DNA of 64,000 nucleotides, from assembly GCA_028551475.1 (NCBI GenBank), contig CM052361.1, forward strand, positions 9,059,501 to 9,123,500, in the 5' to 3' direction. The DNA comes from Casuarina equisetifolia (taxonomy: Eukaryota > Streptophyta > Magnoliopsida > Fagales > Casuarinaceae). The notes under the pieces are model-generated. The model ran no database searches. It saw only the letters and a program-made list of their open reading frames with translations, and was not told where the DNA came from. A program made the translations under genes and the position numbers. How positions within the stretch are numbered: the first letter of the stretch is position 1; each line of letters begins with the position of its first letter. Below, piece by piece: positions 48,801 to 61,760 of the stretch.

Positions 48801-51800
48801 CGGACGTCTCTAACAGCTAATACAACAGCTGTGCGTTCTAAATTGGACCGCAATGATAGAATATTTGTTGCCGTGACATCGATTTGCCGTGAGCGTCAAT
48901 ATGGTCATGGATGTTTGGACATTGTAGTCCACAAAACGGAATCTGCATGTCTCTCGACCTGGTCAACGTGGCTTTCTTCATGCTTATCAGCAAGATTTTT
49001 CAACTCCACGTGGAGAGAATGATGGAGTCAATCCCTCACTATTAACAAAATGTTGGAATATATCAAGCAGTTTTTGGCTCTTTGTACACTGCACAGTCAT
49101 TTTTAGTGTTGGAGTTGGATACCTTGTTATTGGACATATTGGGGCACGTTTGATTCCGTTTCAAAAAAACATCTAAACATACAAATCGGTAGTTAGTGAA
49201 CCCAGAAGAAAGGATGAGAAAGATCTTATCCTTAATCTTGATCTGGTTAGCTAGCCATCTATTCTTCAAACACAACTTTTTTTTCCCCCTTAGTACTGGA
49301 ATACCTTGACGCATGGTCCAAGTTTGGGTGTTTATGATACACTTTATTGGCCGTGAATTTGTACTATCATTGTTTGAATTTTCAAACAATCGAAAATAGG
49401 GCAAAAGCACAACAGATTCGATATCTACAAATAACTAGTCTTTGTAGTTATGCTTAATATTGTCAGGTAGTCATTGGTAGCAGGAGCTTACATCTCTTTT
49501 TTGCGAAGAGACCATCAGGTCAGTTCATGAAATTAAAACTTCACATTCTAGAAAACTTGCTTTCAGGGTCTACTGTGTCACTCCTCAGATGTTATGCTTA
49601 ACATGCGTCTCCTGTGACTGTAGGGTTTGGTTACCAACCAAACAAATTTAGGGTGTTATTTGTAATTATCTTGTCTGTATTTGTTGCACAGGGTGGCTCA
49701 TAATCTTCACTGACTTGGCAAAGGTATTTTTGTGACTTGGCAAGCAGCAAGCAAGTAATTATATTCTGTATACAGAATTGTTCCAGAAAATGATGTAGAA
49801 ACTTGGTTTGACCGCTTGACCTAATTGCTTTCTGTGACATGATGGGGATACCGTATATATTTCCTACCAAACTTCTTTTCTTGCGGTGAAGAAAGTTCAA
49901 TAACGTTGCAGTTCATTCCAGAAGAGGTATCGTAAAAAGCTGTGGAAGAAGATGCTGATGTAGGAAGAAAAAATATATATAGAGAAGAGTAAAGAAAGTG
50001 TGAATGAGAATTCTACAGAAAAGTGTGAAAAAGGGAGAGAGGAGAAAATCTGTAATCTCTAGTAAGGTTAGCATGTATATATCCTTGAGAGAAGAAGGGT
50101 GCATTGGGGGACCTGGAGAGGAGCAAAGATTGTAAAATCATTCTTTTGTTTGCAGTAAAAGAAACCTCATTTGTTTTACTCATGGACATAGGCAATAATT
50201 CTGCTACACCATGTAAAATACTTGTTCTTCATGTCTACATGTTATTTCTGCTTCTTGTAGCTTTATTAAGATCATTAACATCCACAGAGCATAAAAAAGG
50301 TACTCCTTGTCATAACAAATTAGTATCAGAGCTCTTGGTTCATGATTTACTATTTTGTGCTCTTACTCTCAACAAAAACTGTCAAGTCAAATGTAGAAAA
50401 ACTTGACGGTAAGAATGATTTCAGTCTTTGGAAGTTGAAGATACGAGCTTGTTGAGTCAACAAGGAACACTGGCAGCATTACAGAAAAAAGAAAGCTATC
50501 GCAATTAATGACTAATGCTCAGAAGTAAAAACTAGTAGAAAAAGCTGATGGTGCAATCATTTTGAACTTGGTTGACTCTATACTAAGAGAAGTAGCAGCT
50601 GAGAAAACTCCTACAAGTCCATGGACGAAATTGGAGAGCTTGTACGTCCTTAGAATGGAAGAAGTTATATCACTTGATATGCATATAAATGAATTTAACA
50701 AAATTATTCTAAATTTACTGAACATTGATGTTAGTGTTGAGGATGAGGACCAAGCTTTTGATACTTTTTTGTTCTCTACCTAAATCATTAAGAAATAAAA
50801 ATGCTCTTATGGTTTTCGCTCAAATTTAATATCATATAACCTGAGTTTTAAATTTTGCACCTCGTCACTTGTGGACTAGATCTCATGGATGTGTTTTGTT
50901 TAGTTTGGGGCAAGAGTATGTTTGAAGTAAATGTATAAGTGTATTTTAAGTTGTCAATATTTGGTTTGAAATTCTTGTTATATGCGGAAGTGCTATCCTC
51001 TTTTGATGATTAATTTTAAATGAACAAGTGAATCTTTCTAATGTGACATAAGAGCCAAAAATTTCAGATGTGCATTTATACACAAAAATTCCAAATAATA
51101 TTCCCTATTAAAGTATTTCAATTAGGCCACTAACCCTAAAGTTCAACCAAAGCACCAAGCCCAAAGTTCCGGATGAGTCATTGACCCACCAAAGTTTCAC
51201 ACAAGCCTTTGACCCATTAGAGTTTCAAATGGGCCTTGAACACCATATCAAATGATTATAATTTAATTTAGCACCTTTTCACTCTTAAATTATTGTGCAA
51301 GTTTGGTCCTTTGCATTCTAAAAATACTAGTTTGATCGGGCGTGTTAGCAAACAAAGTGTTATTACAGAGTGTAAAAGTTGCCAAGCCATGTTGAAAAAA
51401 GTGAAAAATAGATGCACTGGAAATGATGCATATTCACTCGGTCATGGATTCAAGGCTTGTCAATGTAGAATTTGAGAAATAGAATTCTCCTTTCATTTTC
51501 ACTGAAAATATAACAGTCTAGATGGTTCTAGATATTAATTATGTAATGTTAATAAATAATTTTTGATTCGAGATTAAGTCATGATTATTGTAATTCCTTT
51601 AATTGTGTAATTAATCTACAAAGAGATTGAAATATGAGCCCACAGTGAATAATAGGTAATCGCAGCCCGTGTTGTGTCAATTGGTGAATTACGTTATGTG
51701 TTTCATTATTTTGATTCCTAATGTTATCTTGCTTTATTAAAGATTTTGGTCGCTATAATGTTAATATTTTATGATTCATCTTATTCTTAACTTAGTTTTC

Positions 51801-51900
51801 CTTTAAGTACTTAATCTCTCAACAACTACTTTATCTTATTTATTTATTTAGTTTTTACGTACATAATCCAACTCACATATTTAAATATCAAATATAAAAT
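45854..51900. repeat. Duplicated non-coding module, unit 2 (5' side of GRAS copy 2)
   Basis: The closest relative is unit 1, colinear with it apart from indels. It retains about 800 bp lost from unit 1, including a minus-strand reading at 47789-47517 with YPNRLPDNAKTNYCLNDVAY. Recognisable remnants of that reading also sit in units 3 and 4. It carries its own copy of the copia relic. No intact gene is seen. Confidence 0.8.
49640..50800 (+). mobile_element. Decayed copia retrotransposon 5' end, unit 2
   Basis: Same relic as in unit 1. The primer-binding-site-like TTAGTATCAGAGCTC is at 50320-50334. Gag fragments follow, including ILREVAAEKTPTSPWTKLES and HINEFNKIILNLLNIDV within 50562-50783, typical of copia gag. 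Stops and frameshifts break it. Bounds are approximate. Confidence 0.75.
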
Positions 51901-52366
51901 CAAAAGATCTCAAATTCTGTTAACTTATCATTAAGCTAGCAAGTGATTGACAAATACCTTATATGTCAAACATTTTGGTATAGTTCTTGATCTTTTGCTA
52001 AAATGCCTAATATTAAAGCACATGTGGCTGGAAAGGAAACAAAGGTTGGATGATGTATGGAAAGAAACAAGTGACTCGACTATATTTTTGTCGAGATGCA
52101 ATCAGAATCTTAAGAAATTCGAAATTGGTCCTGCGTTACAGCGATTGAAGCTTTTAAAATTTAAGATAGTGACTTGGGACAATTTAATAAAGCAAAAACA
52201 TTGATAGCAACTGCTATGGTGAACAGAAATATGGTGTATTATTTTTCAGTTTAATCAATCTTTTCTTATGTTGCTGTATTGGCTTCAACAATCTATACAG
52301 TAAAAAATGAAAGTAAATCTCCTGATATTTTACGTATGTACTTTAGGAAAGAAACCCTCTATCCTG
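51900..52366. other. Junction between unit 2 and the 3' flank of GRAS copy 3
   Basis: A segment at about 52130-52200 (CAGCGATTGAAGCTTTTAAA and on) recurs at about 57665-57735 next to copy 4. The shared GRAS 3' flank then starts near 52270. No gene is supported. Confidence 0.55.
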
Positions 52367-54600
52367 TTAGATTCGACTTGACCAGACTGAAAATCTCATT
52401 ATTGAAGTTCCTCTCCATTCCAAGGCCATCTCATTTCCATTCTGTCCTTCGACCCTTACTGCGTATGAGCTTTCACCCTCGTTTACTACTTCTCTTGCTT
52501 CTGCTATTATGTCTTTGCTCAGTCTCCAACCTTCTAATCCAAGCCCTGCCTGAAGATGGATGCCCTCCCTCATTTCCTCCCATTTTCGGATCCAACCAAG
52601 GGAGGAGATGTAAGGGGCCACGAAGAGACATTCCATGGCTACTCTTGCTTCTGCGAGATGTAGTGGGAAATTCACTTCCATTGATTCTAACAAGGCTTGG
52701 TAATGCAGCAAATGCCCGTCAAAGAATGACCCAAATCCTGAGCAATTTTTCAGCTTTTCACAAGCATCTCCATCGCCAAAGGTTACAATTCCCCTGTTAC
52801 TAGCGGAATCAGCTATCAATTCCTTTGCTGCTCTTAGGAATTCCATAACATGCCTTCTGCTTCTCTCCCTCCCTATGTGTGGAAGCCCCACCATGCAATT
52901 GAAAACTAACCATTCTCTCCTTCTGTCCCCTTCCTTCATTTTCTTAACCAAATTCTCAATTCCCATCTCCTCTACCGCCAACTTCAGACCAAAATGCCGA
53001 GCTTCTTCATAGAGTCGCCTTCTTGTTTCCTCGAACTTCCGGGATGAAGGAACATAATCAGAATCATCCTCCTCCCACTTGATTGATGTCAACTTTAATT
53101 TTCTGTTGTGGCGTGAAATTGCCTCAATGATTGAAGGCCACTGAATCCCCTCTCCCACATCGAAGTCCACTATATGTATCGTCTCAGCATCGTCCGGCAT
53201 AGCTTCAAGAATCGTGGAGTTTGATGCGAAGTGAGGAAACCTTTCTGCTGGGAAGGTTTGGTAAAATTCCTTCAATGCAGCCTCATAGTTCTTGCAGGAC
53301 TCTTGCTTCAGGTGGCTGCCTCTGTTCTCGATTTCCTGCGACAAGTAGAAGGCAACACGCTCCAAGGTTTCCCCAACTGGGCTCACCTTCTCGCCGATGG
53401 ATCTCAGAATAACCTGCGCAAGCTCTCTCTGTTCCTTCTCCAAGGCTTCGCCATAGGCCTTCAGTAGATGGTGAACGCTCAACAGGTTGTCGATTTCCAT
53501 ATCTTCTCCAGACACGATTAGTGCTGGTTGAATTGACGCTACTTTTGCCGACTCGATCATCGATGGGCTTGGACTCCATTGATCCTTCTCTATTTCTTCT
53601 TCATAAGTCCCAAGTTGATAAGGATATCTCAATTGGTTATCGATCTCCATATCTTTTCTAGGCAAGGATGTTACACCAAATGATGACTCGGATATGATAG
53701 ACGGGCTATGACTCCAACATTCTGCTTCATTTGGCACTTGCTTCGAAAGGAAACTTCCCTCGCTCTCTTCAAAAATGCCATAGTCACCTGCAATCTCATC
53801 GTCCCAAGTGGGATCTATGTCCCGACCTGGCAAGTGCAGGTCGAGACAATACGGGCTAGGCGGTTTGGGACGCAGTCTGCTTGTGGCATCGGCCGGGCGA
53901 TTAGCACCCAGCTGACCTGTGGTTTCCTTGTGTTGGACTATCCACTCGGTGGTGCCCTAAATTTATGTTGAAGCTGTAAAAGATAGTAATTCTATTCTAA
54001 AGTAGTTTTCCGCTGCGATGGTGGTTTTAAAAGTGTGGACCCATATATGTTGAATGTCATCTTATCAGGTACGGGGAGTCTCGGTTTGGAAGCTGGTAGT
54101 CGGCTTACCTAGTCGCAAGTCATTGTAAGGACTCTTCGGCTTGATATGGATGCACATGTTTCCGTGACCCGTCCTATATTGCCCATCTCCTTCTATATTG
54201 TCCCGGGACGGACAATAACTATCCCAGAATGACCCTCATCTGTCTAACTGAGGGTAAAGAGCGGCTGGCCCGGATCTCTGCTGAGACTAGGCGCCCCACG
54301 GACGGCTAAGTCCGTGACATCTAGGCTCTTCAAACCCATCGAGAAATCTTCCACGGCTAGCATGACTTGCTGCTGGGAATCATCGAAGGGTGGAAATTGG
54401 GAGAAGTCATCAGTTAACATGGTCTCAGAAAAGAGGGTGGGGCATGGTTCAGAGAAGTCTGTATTGGCGAAGGGGGAAGATAAATCGTGGTAATCAAACA
54501 GGAAATCCATATTTTGGGTGTGTCCGGAAAACTGTTCAAAAGTTGAATCTGTAACACTGTAGAATGGACATGGAGGCTGAAGAAGCTCAGGCTGCATCAT
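52367..54600 (-). pseudogene. GRAS copy 3, split by a solo LTR
   Basis: The 5' part (54600-54320) encodes the first 94 or so residues, to GLKSLD. The remainder (53813-52367) runs open to RFSVWSSRI. A 502-bp solo LTR separates them. Leaving out the LTR and one 4-bp duplication, the length is 1728 nt, a multiple of three with no stop seen, so the insertion is the only lesion and should be young. VHIID is normal (HIVDFDVGEGIQW). Translation from an internal Met (for example at MEIDNQL) could still give a protein with the whole GRAS domain if a transcript is made. Confidence 0.9.
53818..54319 (-). mobile_element. Solo LTR, 502 bp, inside GRAS copy 3
   Basis: On the plus strand it begins TGTCCCGACC and ends GTCCGTGACA (TG...CA, TGTC/GACA ends). 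It is flanked by TCTA (53814-53817 and 54320-54323). It is clearly more GC-rich than its surroundings and has no coding frame. Orientation is inferred: the minus strand starts TGTCACGGACTTAGCCGTC, typical of gypsy LTRs. No internal region is present. Confidence 0.85.
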
Positions 54601-57600
54601 CCTTTCCTGATCTATGGTGGGAAAAAGGAGACTTTGAAGTGAAGTTTGCCTTTCTGCGAAGCCAAAGTATATTATGCACATATAGGTGAACATGTACAGA
54701 CAGATTAACGTTAAAGCATCGGAAAAACCGAACATAAAATCCACCATTTTCTACCATACGCTATCTGTTTCTAATAATTTATGGCAATCACAATCAGCCG
54801 CTTTCTACACAGTTTCTTCCCAGCAAGGTTCCCCATCAGACTCTTTCCGCTTTCCTAGCAGATTCTTGGAGGTTGCGGGTGATCAAGAATTCATTGAATA
54901 ACTTTCACGTCTTTTCATTGCAATTACTTGTCAAATTCCTTGGATAACACGTAACTAATATAATAAGCAAATAGCTACACTCCAATGGTATTAATTTACG
55001 TAGTAACACTGACAAGATTGACTTCCATTTAGACCGCCTTGTGATCAAGATACTTTCTTCTTCTGGTCAGAGAGGACAAGCAGAAACAGTTAATCGCCTT
55101 GCATGAAAGCGTCCCTGGTTATATCATGTAATCATCATTTAGGCCGGATTAGTTCAAAACTCTTCGTTTTCCTACGGATTAGACGTCAAACTTGGTACAA
55201 GCTCGAGCCATGATTATAGTCTTTTCATGAAATAGTTGTGAACATTACGAGCAAGCTTTTCTAGATCAAACGATTGCTTGTCTTTGAGGGCGTCTCGGGA
55301 AGATTACTCCAGGACCAGTTTTATGCCAAGTACTGTGGCTGAAAGATAACTCGTCATTAGCAGTTTATCGTTTCATAATAGCCTTAAAACATAGTTTGAC
55401 GCAACCTCATTCAAACAACACTTTGTCTTTTCATCGTCCAATCATCCATTTGGATAAGGATTGTCAGCGTAATCCCACAAAAGAATCTTTAGATTTTTCA
55501 CGCAATGTATATTGGTCTGCAGTCCTCAAAATCTTTGTCTAGAAGCAATAGGGGTTCTTATTGACCGATAGCAGCGGGGACTTCTATACGCTGCGTGTAT
55601 GCAGTTATCTTCATCATGTAGGATTTTATCCACAAGGGACAACAGATATGCAGAGTTTATTCTCTTTTACCGTGATTAGATCTTTAAAATGACCAACGCT
55701 TTTGCCAATTCCTCTCCAGATTTTCGCCTCAGAACCTGTAGATCTGTGTTAGAGAGTTTATTTCCTTCTTCTTTCTTAAAATCAGCTAATAAGGAGAGTA
55801 ACAACCTTTTCATGTATCGAGTATTCTACGAGAAGTAGCAAATAATGTAAGATGAGAGGCCTTGCTCCTGAATCATGGATTGTAACAAGATCATATGCAG
55901 TTGAACCATGTGTTCTAATACTTTATTAAAAAGTTTATTTCCTCCTTGATATTATCTTGTAAAAAGGATAACAAATGTTTTATATATAAAAGATATCATA
56001 CAAGGTTGTAAGTAATATGAAACATTTTAACAATCTCGGAGTCGGTGTTGAAGTTTTGCATTTTCCAGTTTATGGAAGTATAGGCTATTTTCTTAGAGAA
56101 AACAGGGAAAGATAGTTGACACATGAACATCTATACCAGCTAATATAGAACGTGTGCCTTCTAAATTGCCTTAGAACCTGTAAATCTCCGGACCAAAAAG
56201 CAAGATGATAGATACCGATACATGTATGGCAGGACGGTCGCGGAGTCAAGGGTTGCGTCTACGAGATGAGATGATGATGAAGATTCATGAAACTAGAAGT
56301 TATTTTCTTTGCAGAAGACATGGAAAGATGAGACAGGAAGTCTCCAGCAGCTAATTTAACAACTGTGCATTCCAAATTGGTCGCCAATGATAGCATATTT
56401 GTTGGAGTGTCATTACGTTGCCATGCACGTCAAGATGGTCATGGATGTTCCTACGTAGTAGACCACAAAACAGAATCTGCATGCCTTTCGACAAACTCAA
56501 CGTAGCTCTCTTCATGATTATCCACAAAGAATTTTCAACTCCACGTGCCAAGAATTATGAAGAAAAGCTCTCCCTCTTAACAGGATGTTAAGAACTACCT
56601 CGAGCAGATTCGGTTTTTTTTACGCAGCACAATCTATTCAAGGGTTAGTGTTTTGGATGCTTTCTCATGGGACATATTTGATTCCGTTTAGTGCAAATAT
56701 CTATACAAACGAATCGTTAGCCAGTGAACACCAACGAGAGGATAAGAAAAATCTGACAAAAGTGAATTGTTATAATAACTTACTGGCTGTAACCTTAATC
56801 TTGATCTGGCTAGCTGGCCATCTATTCCTTAAACTCATGCCGCATTTAAGAAGAACTAGAATGCCATGATGCATGGTCCAAGTTTGGGTGTTCGTGAAAT
56901 ACTTTGGTGCTTGTGCATCTATGTTGTCATTGTTTGAATTTTCAGACAATCTACGACAATTTTGTCAGAAGCGCAACGGATTTTATGTCAAGGAATAATT
57001 GATCTATGCGGTTATCCTTAATATTGTCGCGTAGTCCTTGGTAGTAGGACCTCTCCGGCCTGCAAAGTGACCGTAAGACCAGTCCACGAAAATGAAACTT
57101 TACGTTCGGGAAACTTGTTTTGATGATCTAAAGGTCACCCCTCAAATCATAAGATAATATTAGTATTTTTAGTCAACCGTTAAGTGTTTACTCAAAGTTA
57201 GGAGTAAGGATAATAATTTTGTACATAAATTAAAAATGCTAATTTTCTCAATCAGGGCTTCCCCTTATTTGCTTATGAGTATGATTCTATGGAAAACTTT
57301 AGGTGTGTTGTGTCATTTGGTGAGCTTTTGTAGTAACCAAAGGTGAGATTTTTTTTTTAAAAAAGGAAATTATATGGTTGGTCCTTAATAAATCTCGAGT
57401 GACAGATTGCTTCTTCTATGGAAGTAGGGTTTATTTTATCCTTAATCAAATAAATTTTAGATGCTCTTCATGATTATTTTGTGTGTTTGATCCACCAAAT
57501 TTTTAGATGGGCTTTAACCCATCAATATTGTTGAACTATTTTATTCTAACAGAAGTTAGATAATTTCAATGTAATTTTGAACTTTCTCACTGTTAAGGGA

Positions 57601-57660
57601 TTATGCAAGCTTGGTGATGCAATCACAATCTTATGAACTTCATGCTTACGAATTCAATAT
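54601..57660. repeat. Duplicated non-coding module, unit 3 (5' side of GRAS copy 3)
   Basis: More diverged from units 1 and 2 than these are from each other. It keeps the landmarks near 56220-56480 and 56871 but lacks the copia relic after about 57120. The minus strand at about 55600-55380 has a broken reading (PYPNG, DDEKTKCCLNEVASNY) matching the unit 2 fragment. Confidence 0.75.
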
Positions 57661-57908
57661 TGGTCCTGTGTTACAGCGATTGAAGCTTTTAAAATTTAAG
57701 ATAGTGACTTGGGACAATTTAATAAAGCAAAAACAATGATAGTAACTAAGACGGTGAACTTCGAAATATGTATATTATTTTTAAGTTTAATCAACACTTT
57801 CATTTGTTGTTGTATTGGCTTCAACAATCTATACAGTAACATGTGGAAGTAAATCTATTGAAATGTTCGTATCTACTGTTGGAAATAAGACTTCCTAGCC
57901 TTTTAGAT

Positions 57909-59633
57909 TCAACTTGTCCAGACTGAAAATCTCATTATTGAAGTTCCTCTCCATTCCAAGATCATCTCATTTCCAATCTGTCCTTCGACCCTTACTCCGT
58001 ATGAGCTTTCGCACTCTCTTACTACTCTTTTTGCGTCTGCTATTATCTTTTTGCTCAGTCTCCAACCTTCCAATCCAAGCCCTGCCTGAAGATGGCAGCC
58101 CTCCATTATCTCCTTCCACTTTTGTATCCAAGCAATAGAGGAGACGAAAGGGGCGACGAAGAGACACTCCATGGCTACTCTTGCTTCTGCGAGATGTACT
58201 GGGAAATTCACTTCCATTGATTCTAATAAGGCTTGGTAATGCAGCAAATGCCCGTCAAAGAATGACCCAAATCCTGAGCAATTTTTCAGCTTTTCACAAG
58301 CATCTCCATCGCCAAAGGTTACAATTCCCCTGTTACAAGCGGAATCAGCTATCAATTCCTTTGCTGCTCTCAGGAATTCCATAACATGCCTTCTGCTTCT
58401 CCCCCTTCCCATGTGTGGAAGCCCCACCATGCAATTGAAAACCACCCATTCCCTCCTTCCACCCTCTCGCTTCATTTCCTTCACCAAATTCTCAATTCCC
58501 ATCTCCTCCACCGTCAACTTCAGACCAAAATACCAAGCTTCTTCACAGAGTCTCCTTTTTGTTTCCTCAAACTTTCGGGATGGAGGAAAATAATCAGAAT
58601 CCTCCTCTTCCCACCTGATTGAGGTCAACTTTAATGTTCTTTTCTGGCGTGAAATGGTTTCAATTATTGAAGGCCACTGAATCCCTTCGCCCACGTCGAA
58701 GTCCACTATACGTATTGTCTCCGCATCGTCCGGCATAGCTTCAAGAATCGCGGAGTTTGCGGCGAAGTAAGCAAAGCTTCCTTCCGGAAAAGTTAGGTAG
58801 AATTCCTTCAGTGCAGCGTCATAGTTCTTGCTTGACTCTTGTTTCAGGTAGTTGATGCGATTCTGCTTTTCCTGCGATAAGTAGAAGGTAACGCGCTCTA
58901 AGGTTTCGCCAACTGGGCTAACCTTCTCTCCGATGGATCTCAGAATAACCTGCGCAAGCTCTCCCTGTTCCTTCTCCAGGGATTCGCCACAAGCCTTAAG
59001 TAGATAAACAAGGCTCAATAAATTGTCGGTTTCCATGCCTTCTCCTGGCAAGATTAATGCTGGTTGAACTGACGCTACGTTTGCTGACTCTATCATCGAC
59101 AAGCTTGGACTCCACTGATCCTTCTCTACTTCTTCTTCATAAGCCTGAAATTGATCACGAAGGCTCAATTGGTTATCGATTTCCATGCCTTTTCCAGGTG
59201 AGGATGCTACGTCTACTGATGACTCAGATTTCGTGGACGGGCTACGACTCAAAAGGTCTTCTCCTTCAGTTGAGACTTGTTTCGAAGGGATACTTTCCTT
59301 ACTTTCTCCAAAAATAGCATAATAATCTTCAAGCTCGTAGTCCCAAATGGGGTCTAGGCTCTTCAACCCCATCGAGAAATCTTTCACGGATAACATGACC
59401 TGCTGCTGGGAATCATCGAACGGTGGATATTTGGAAAAGTCATCAGGGAACGTGGTCGAAGAAAAGAGGGTGGAGCACAGTTCAGCGGAGTCTGTTGTGA
59501 TGAATGAGGAAGAGAAATCACCGTAATCAATCAGGGAGTCCATGTTTTGGGGGTGTTCAGGAAACTGTTCAAAAGTTGAATCTATGACGTTGTAGAATGG
59601 CCGTGAAGGTTGAAGAAGCTCAGGCTGCATCAT
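57909..59633 (-). CDS. GRAS-domain transcription regulator, NSP2-like, copy 4
   Basis: Intronless, 574 residues, no lesion. Same architecture as copy 1: an acidic Ser-rich N-terminus, the doubled ME(I/T)DNxLS segment, LHR I, VHIID block RIVDFDVGEGIQWPSIIETI, PFYRE region LVFNCMVGLPHMG-type sequence (VVFNCMVGLPHMGRGRSRR) and SAW end LEWRGTSIMRFSVWTS. The stop comes two residues earlier than in the other copies. The His of VHIID is Arg here, while the Asp is kept. It is the most diverged copy, as is its flank, so it probably represents the oldest split in the array. It is a probable nuclear transcription co-regulator; targets are unknown. Confidence 0.88.
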   Translation of the reverse strand: MMQPELLQPSRPFYNVIDSTFEQFPEHPQNMDSLIDYGDFSSSFITTDSAELCSTLFSSTTFPDDFSKYPPFDDSQQQVMLSVKDFSMGLKSLDPIWDYELEDYYAIFGESKESIPSKQVSTEGEDLLSRSPSTKSESSVDVASSPGKGMEIDNQLSLRDQFQAYEEEVEKDQWSPSLSMIESANVASVQPALILPGEGMETDNLLSLVYLLKACGESLEKEQGELAQVILRSIGEKVSPVGETLERVTFYLSQEKQNRINYLKQESSKNYDAALKEFYLTFPEGSFAYFAANSAILEAMPDDAETIRIVDFDVGEGIQWPSIIETISRQKRTLKLTSIRWEEEDSDYFPPSRKFEETKRRLCEEAWYFGLKLTVEEMGIENLVKEMKREGGRREWVVFNCMVGLPHMGRGRSRRHVMEFLRAAKELIADSACNRGIVTFGDGDACEKLKNCSGFGSFFDGHLLHYQALLESMEVNFPVHLAEARVAMECLFVAPFVSSIAWIQKWKEIMEGCHLQAGLGLEGWRLSKKIIADAKRVVRECESSYGVRVEGQIGNEMILEWRGTSIMRFSVWTS

Positions 59634-61760
59634 CTTTTATTGATCTCTACAGGGAAACTCTGAGGTGAGGTTTACTTTGCTAAGAAGCAAAGTAAGCACA
59701 TGTATATATTGTTGATGAAATAGACAGATTAGTATTAAACTGTAAAGAATTAGAATATAGAAGGTAGGTAGGTGCCATATGCTACCACTTGGCAGCTTCT
59801 CGGCGATTACCAGTGATCCAAGAATTCGTTGAACATCCTTCATGTCTTTTCAATGAACCACCTTTCAACGTGGTGGAGAGATACCACGTAAATTAATATA
59901 TTAAAAGAATGGCTGTCCAGAAGAAAGCACCACAATGTTATTAATCCATGTATTGACACTGACCAGTTGACTTCTCCAATAGAACGCCTTTTGACCAAGA
60001 CAATAGGTTCTTCCCCTTTGAAAGGACAACCCGATACATTTGATTGCTTGCATGAAAACTTCATTGGTTATATCTCATGCATTCGTCATTTAGGCCAGAT
60101 TAGTTTTTCATAGCTTTTCGTTTTTAGGGTTAGACGTTAAACTTAGCACATGCTTGAGTCCATGATTATACCCTCTTCATGAAAGAGTTGTAAACATGAC
60201 AATAAGCAAAGGGTTTTTACTTGAAAATTGTTAAAATACAATGTGTGTTCCATATTACGAATGTATTAATTTATTTTCTCTTTATATATAAGCATTCTCA
60301 TCGCTTGTGAATTAGTCTTAAAGGATGAAATGAGATTCTAAAATGTCATCATGTACTAGATTTTTAAGTAAAGCATGTCTTCACCCATGGATTAAGTCTT
60401 TATGAGAAATGTTTTCTTATATTTAGAATGAACAAGTGTTTTGAAATTCAATAAATCTCTAAAAATTTCAATATAGCGGTTTATTATATTTCTTAGTTGA
60501 TGTGTTGTCTTCTCTTACAAACCAATTTTAAAAGAAAAAATGAGCATTTTAATAAAGATTTCTGCCTGAGAGTTTTAATCCAAGTACTAAGACTGAAAGT
60601 AACAGCCCAGACCGTGTGGTAGAAATGCTTTAATTGTATAAACACTTTCTGGAAGTATCTGGTAGGTGTCATTGACAAGCACTAAATCATTTGATAATAC
60701 AGTCTGAAAGCAAAGTTTGACGCAACTTCATTCAAACAGGCACTTGTCTTTTCACCGTGCAAGAATCTATAGTGATGAGGGTTATCACGTAATATTGCAA
60801 TAATATTTATATTCTGCGCGCAAGATTTATTGTCTACTATCCGCCACAGTTACTCCAATAATCCATACGTTTAGCAGAAGGGTCGCGCTGTCAAGGTTCG
60901 CGACTACGAGATGACGAAGATTCACGAAACTATTGAGTCATTTTCTTGGAGAAGCCATGGACAGATAATTGAGACACGAACGTCTCTAGCAGCTAATAAG
61001 ACAACTGCGCATTCTTAATTGATCGCCAATGATAGGTTATTTGTTGCCGTGTCAACAATTTGCGATGAACGTCTAGATGGTCGTGGAAGTTGCTACGCTG
61101 CAGTCCACAAAACAGAATCTGCATGTCTTTCGACATGTACGACGTGGCTCTCTTCATAATTATCTGCACAGATTTTTCAACTCCACGAGGGAATAATTAT
61201 GAAGGCAATCTCTCACTCTTTTCAGGATGTTGAGATGTAGATCAAGCAGCATTGGCTTTTTGTATACGGCACAATTATCTTGTCGGGGTTGGTCTCGGGA
61301 TGCTTTCTTATTGGACATATTAGGGCATGTTTGATTTCGTTTAGAGCGTGTATATAACGATTCGAATCAGTAGTTAGTGAACACCCACCAAGAGGATAAG
61401 AAAAATCTGATAAATGGGAATTTCATCGGTCTGATTATACTTTAACTTAATGGTCACAGCCTTAATTTTGATCTGGTACCCACCCATCTATTCCTCAAAC
61501 ACGTACAATATTTAACAACTACGACAACTACGTTTAGTTATTCTGTCATTGTTTGGATATTCAAACAATCTACAATGGTTTGGCAGAATCACAATAGATT
61601 TGCTGTCAATGAATAATTTATCTTTTTGGTTATCCTTGATGTTGCCGGGTAGTCATTGCTAGCAGAAGCTTACCTCTCTTGTTTGCAAGTAGACCATAAG
61701 ATCAGTCCATGAAAATAGAACTTTATATTCGGGAAGCCCTGCTTTAATGATCTATTGTCA
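59634..61760. repeat. Duplicated non-coding module, unit 4 (5' side of GRAS copy 4)
   Basis: The most diverged module. Landmarks shared with the others are AAAACAGAATCTGCATGTCT (near 61106), the TCATTGTTTG...CAAACAAT stretch near 61550 and GACCATAAGATCAGTCCATG near 61692. A minus-strand remnant near 60750 (EKTSACLNEVASNF) matches those of units 2 and 3. Confidence 0.7.

Noticed and set aside
51947..52204. 85-residue frame near the end of unit 2 (ALQRLKLLKFKIVTWDN), faintly like LINE linker sequence
   Set aside because: The resemblance rests on a few Leu/Lys/Trp residues and is too weak to call; only its recurrence near 57665 is secure.
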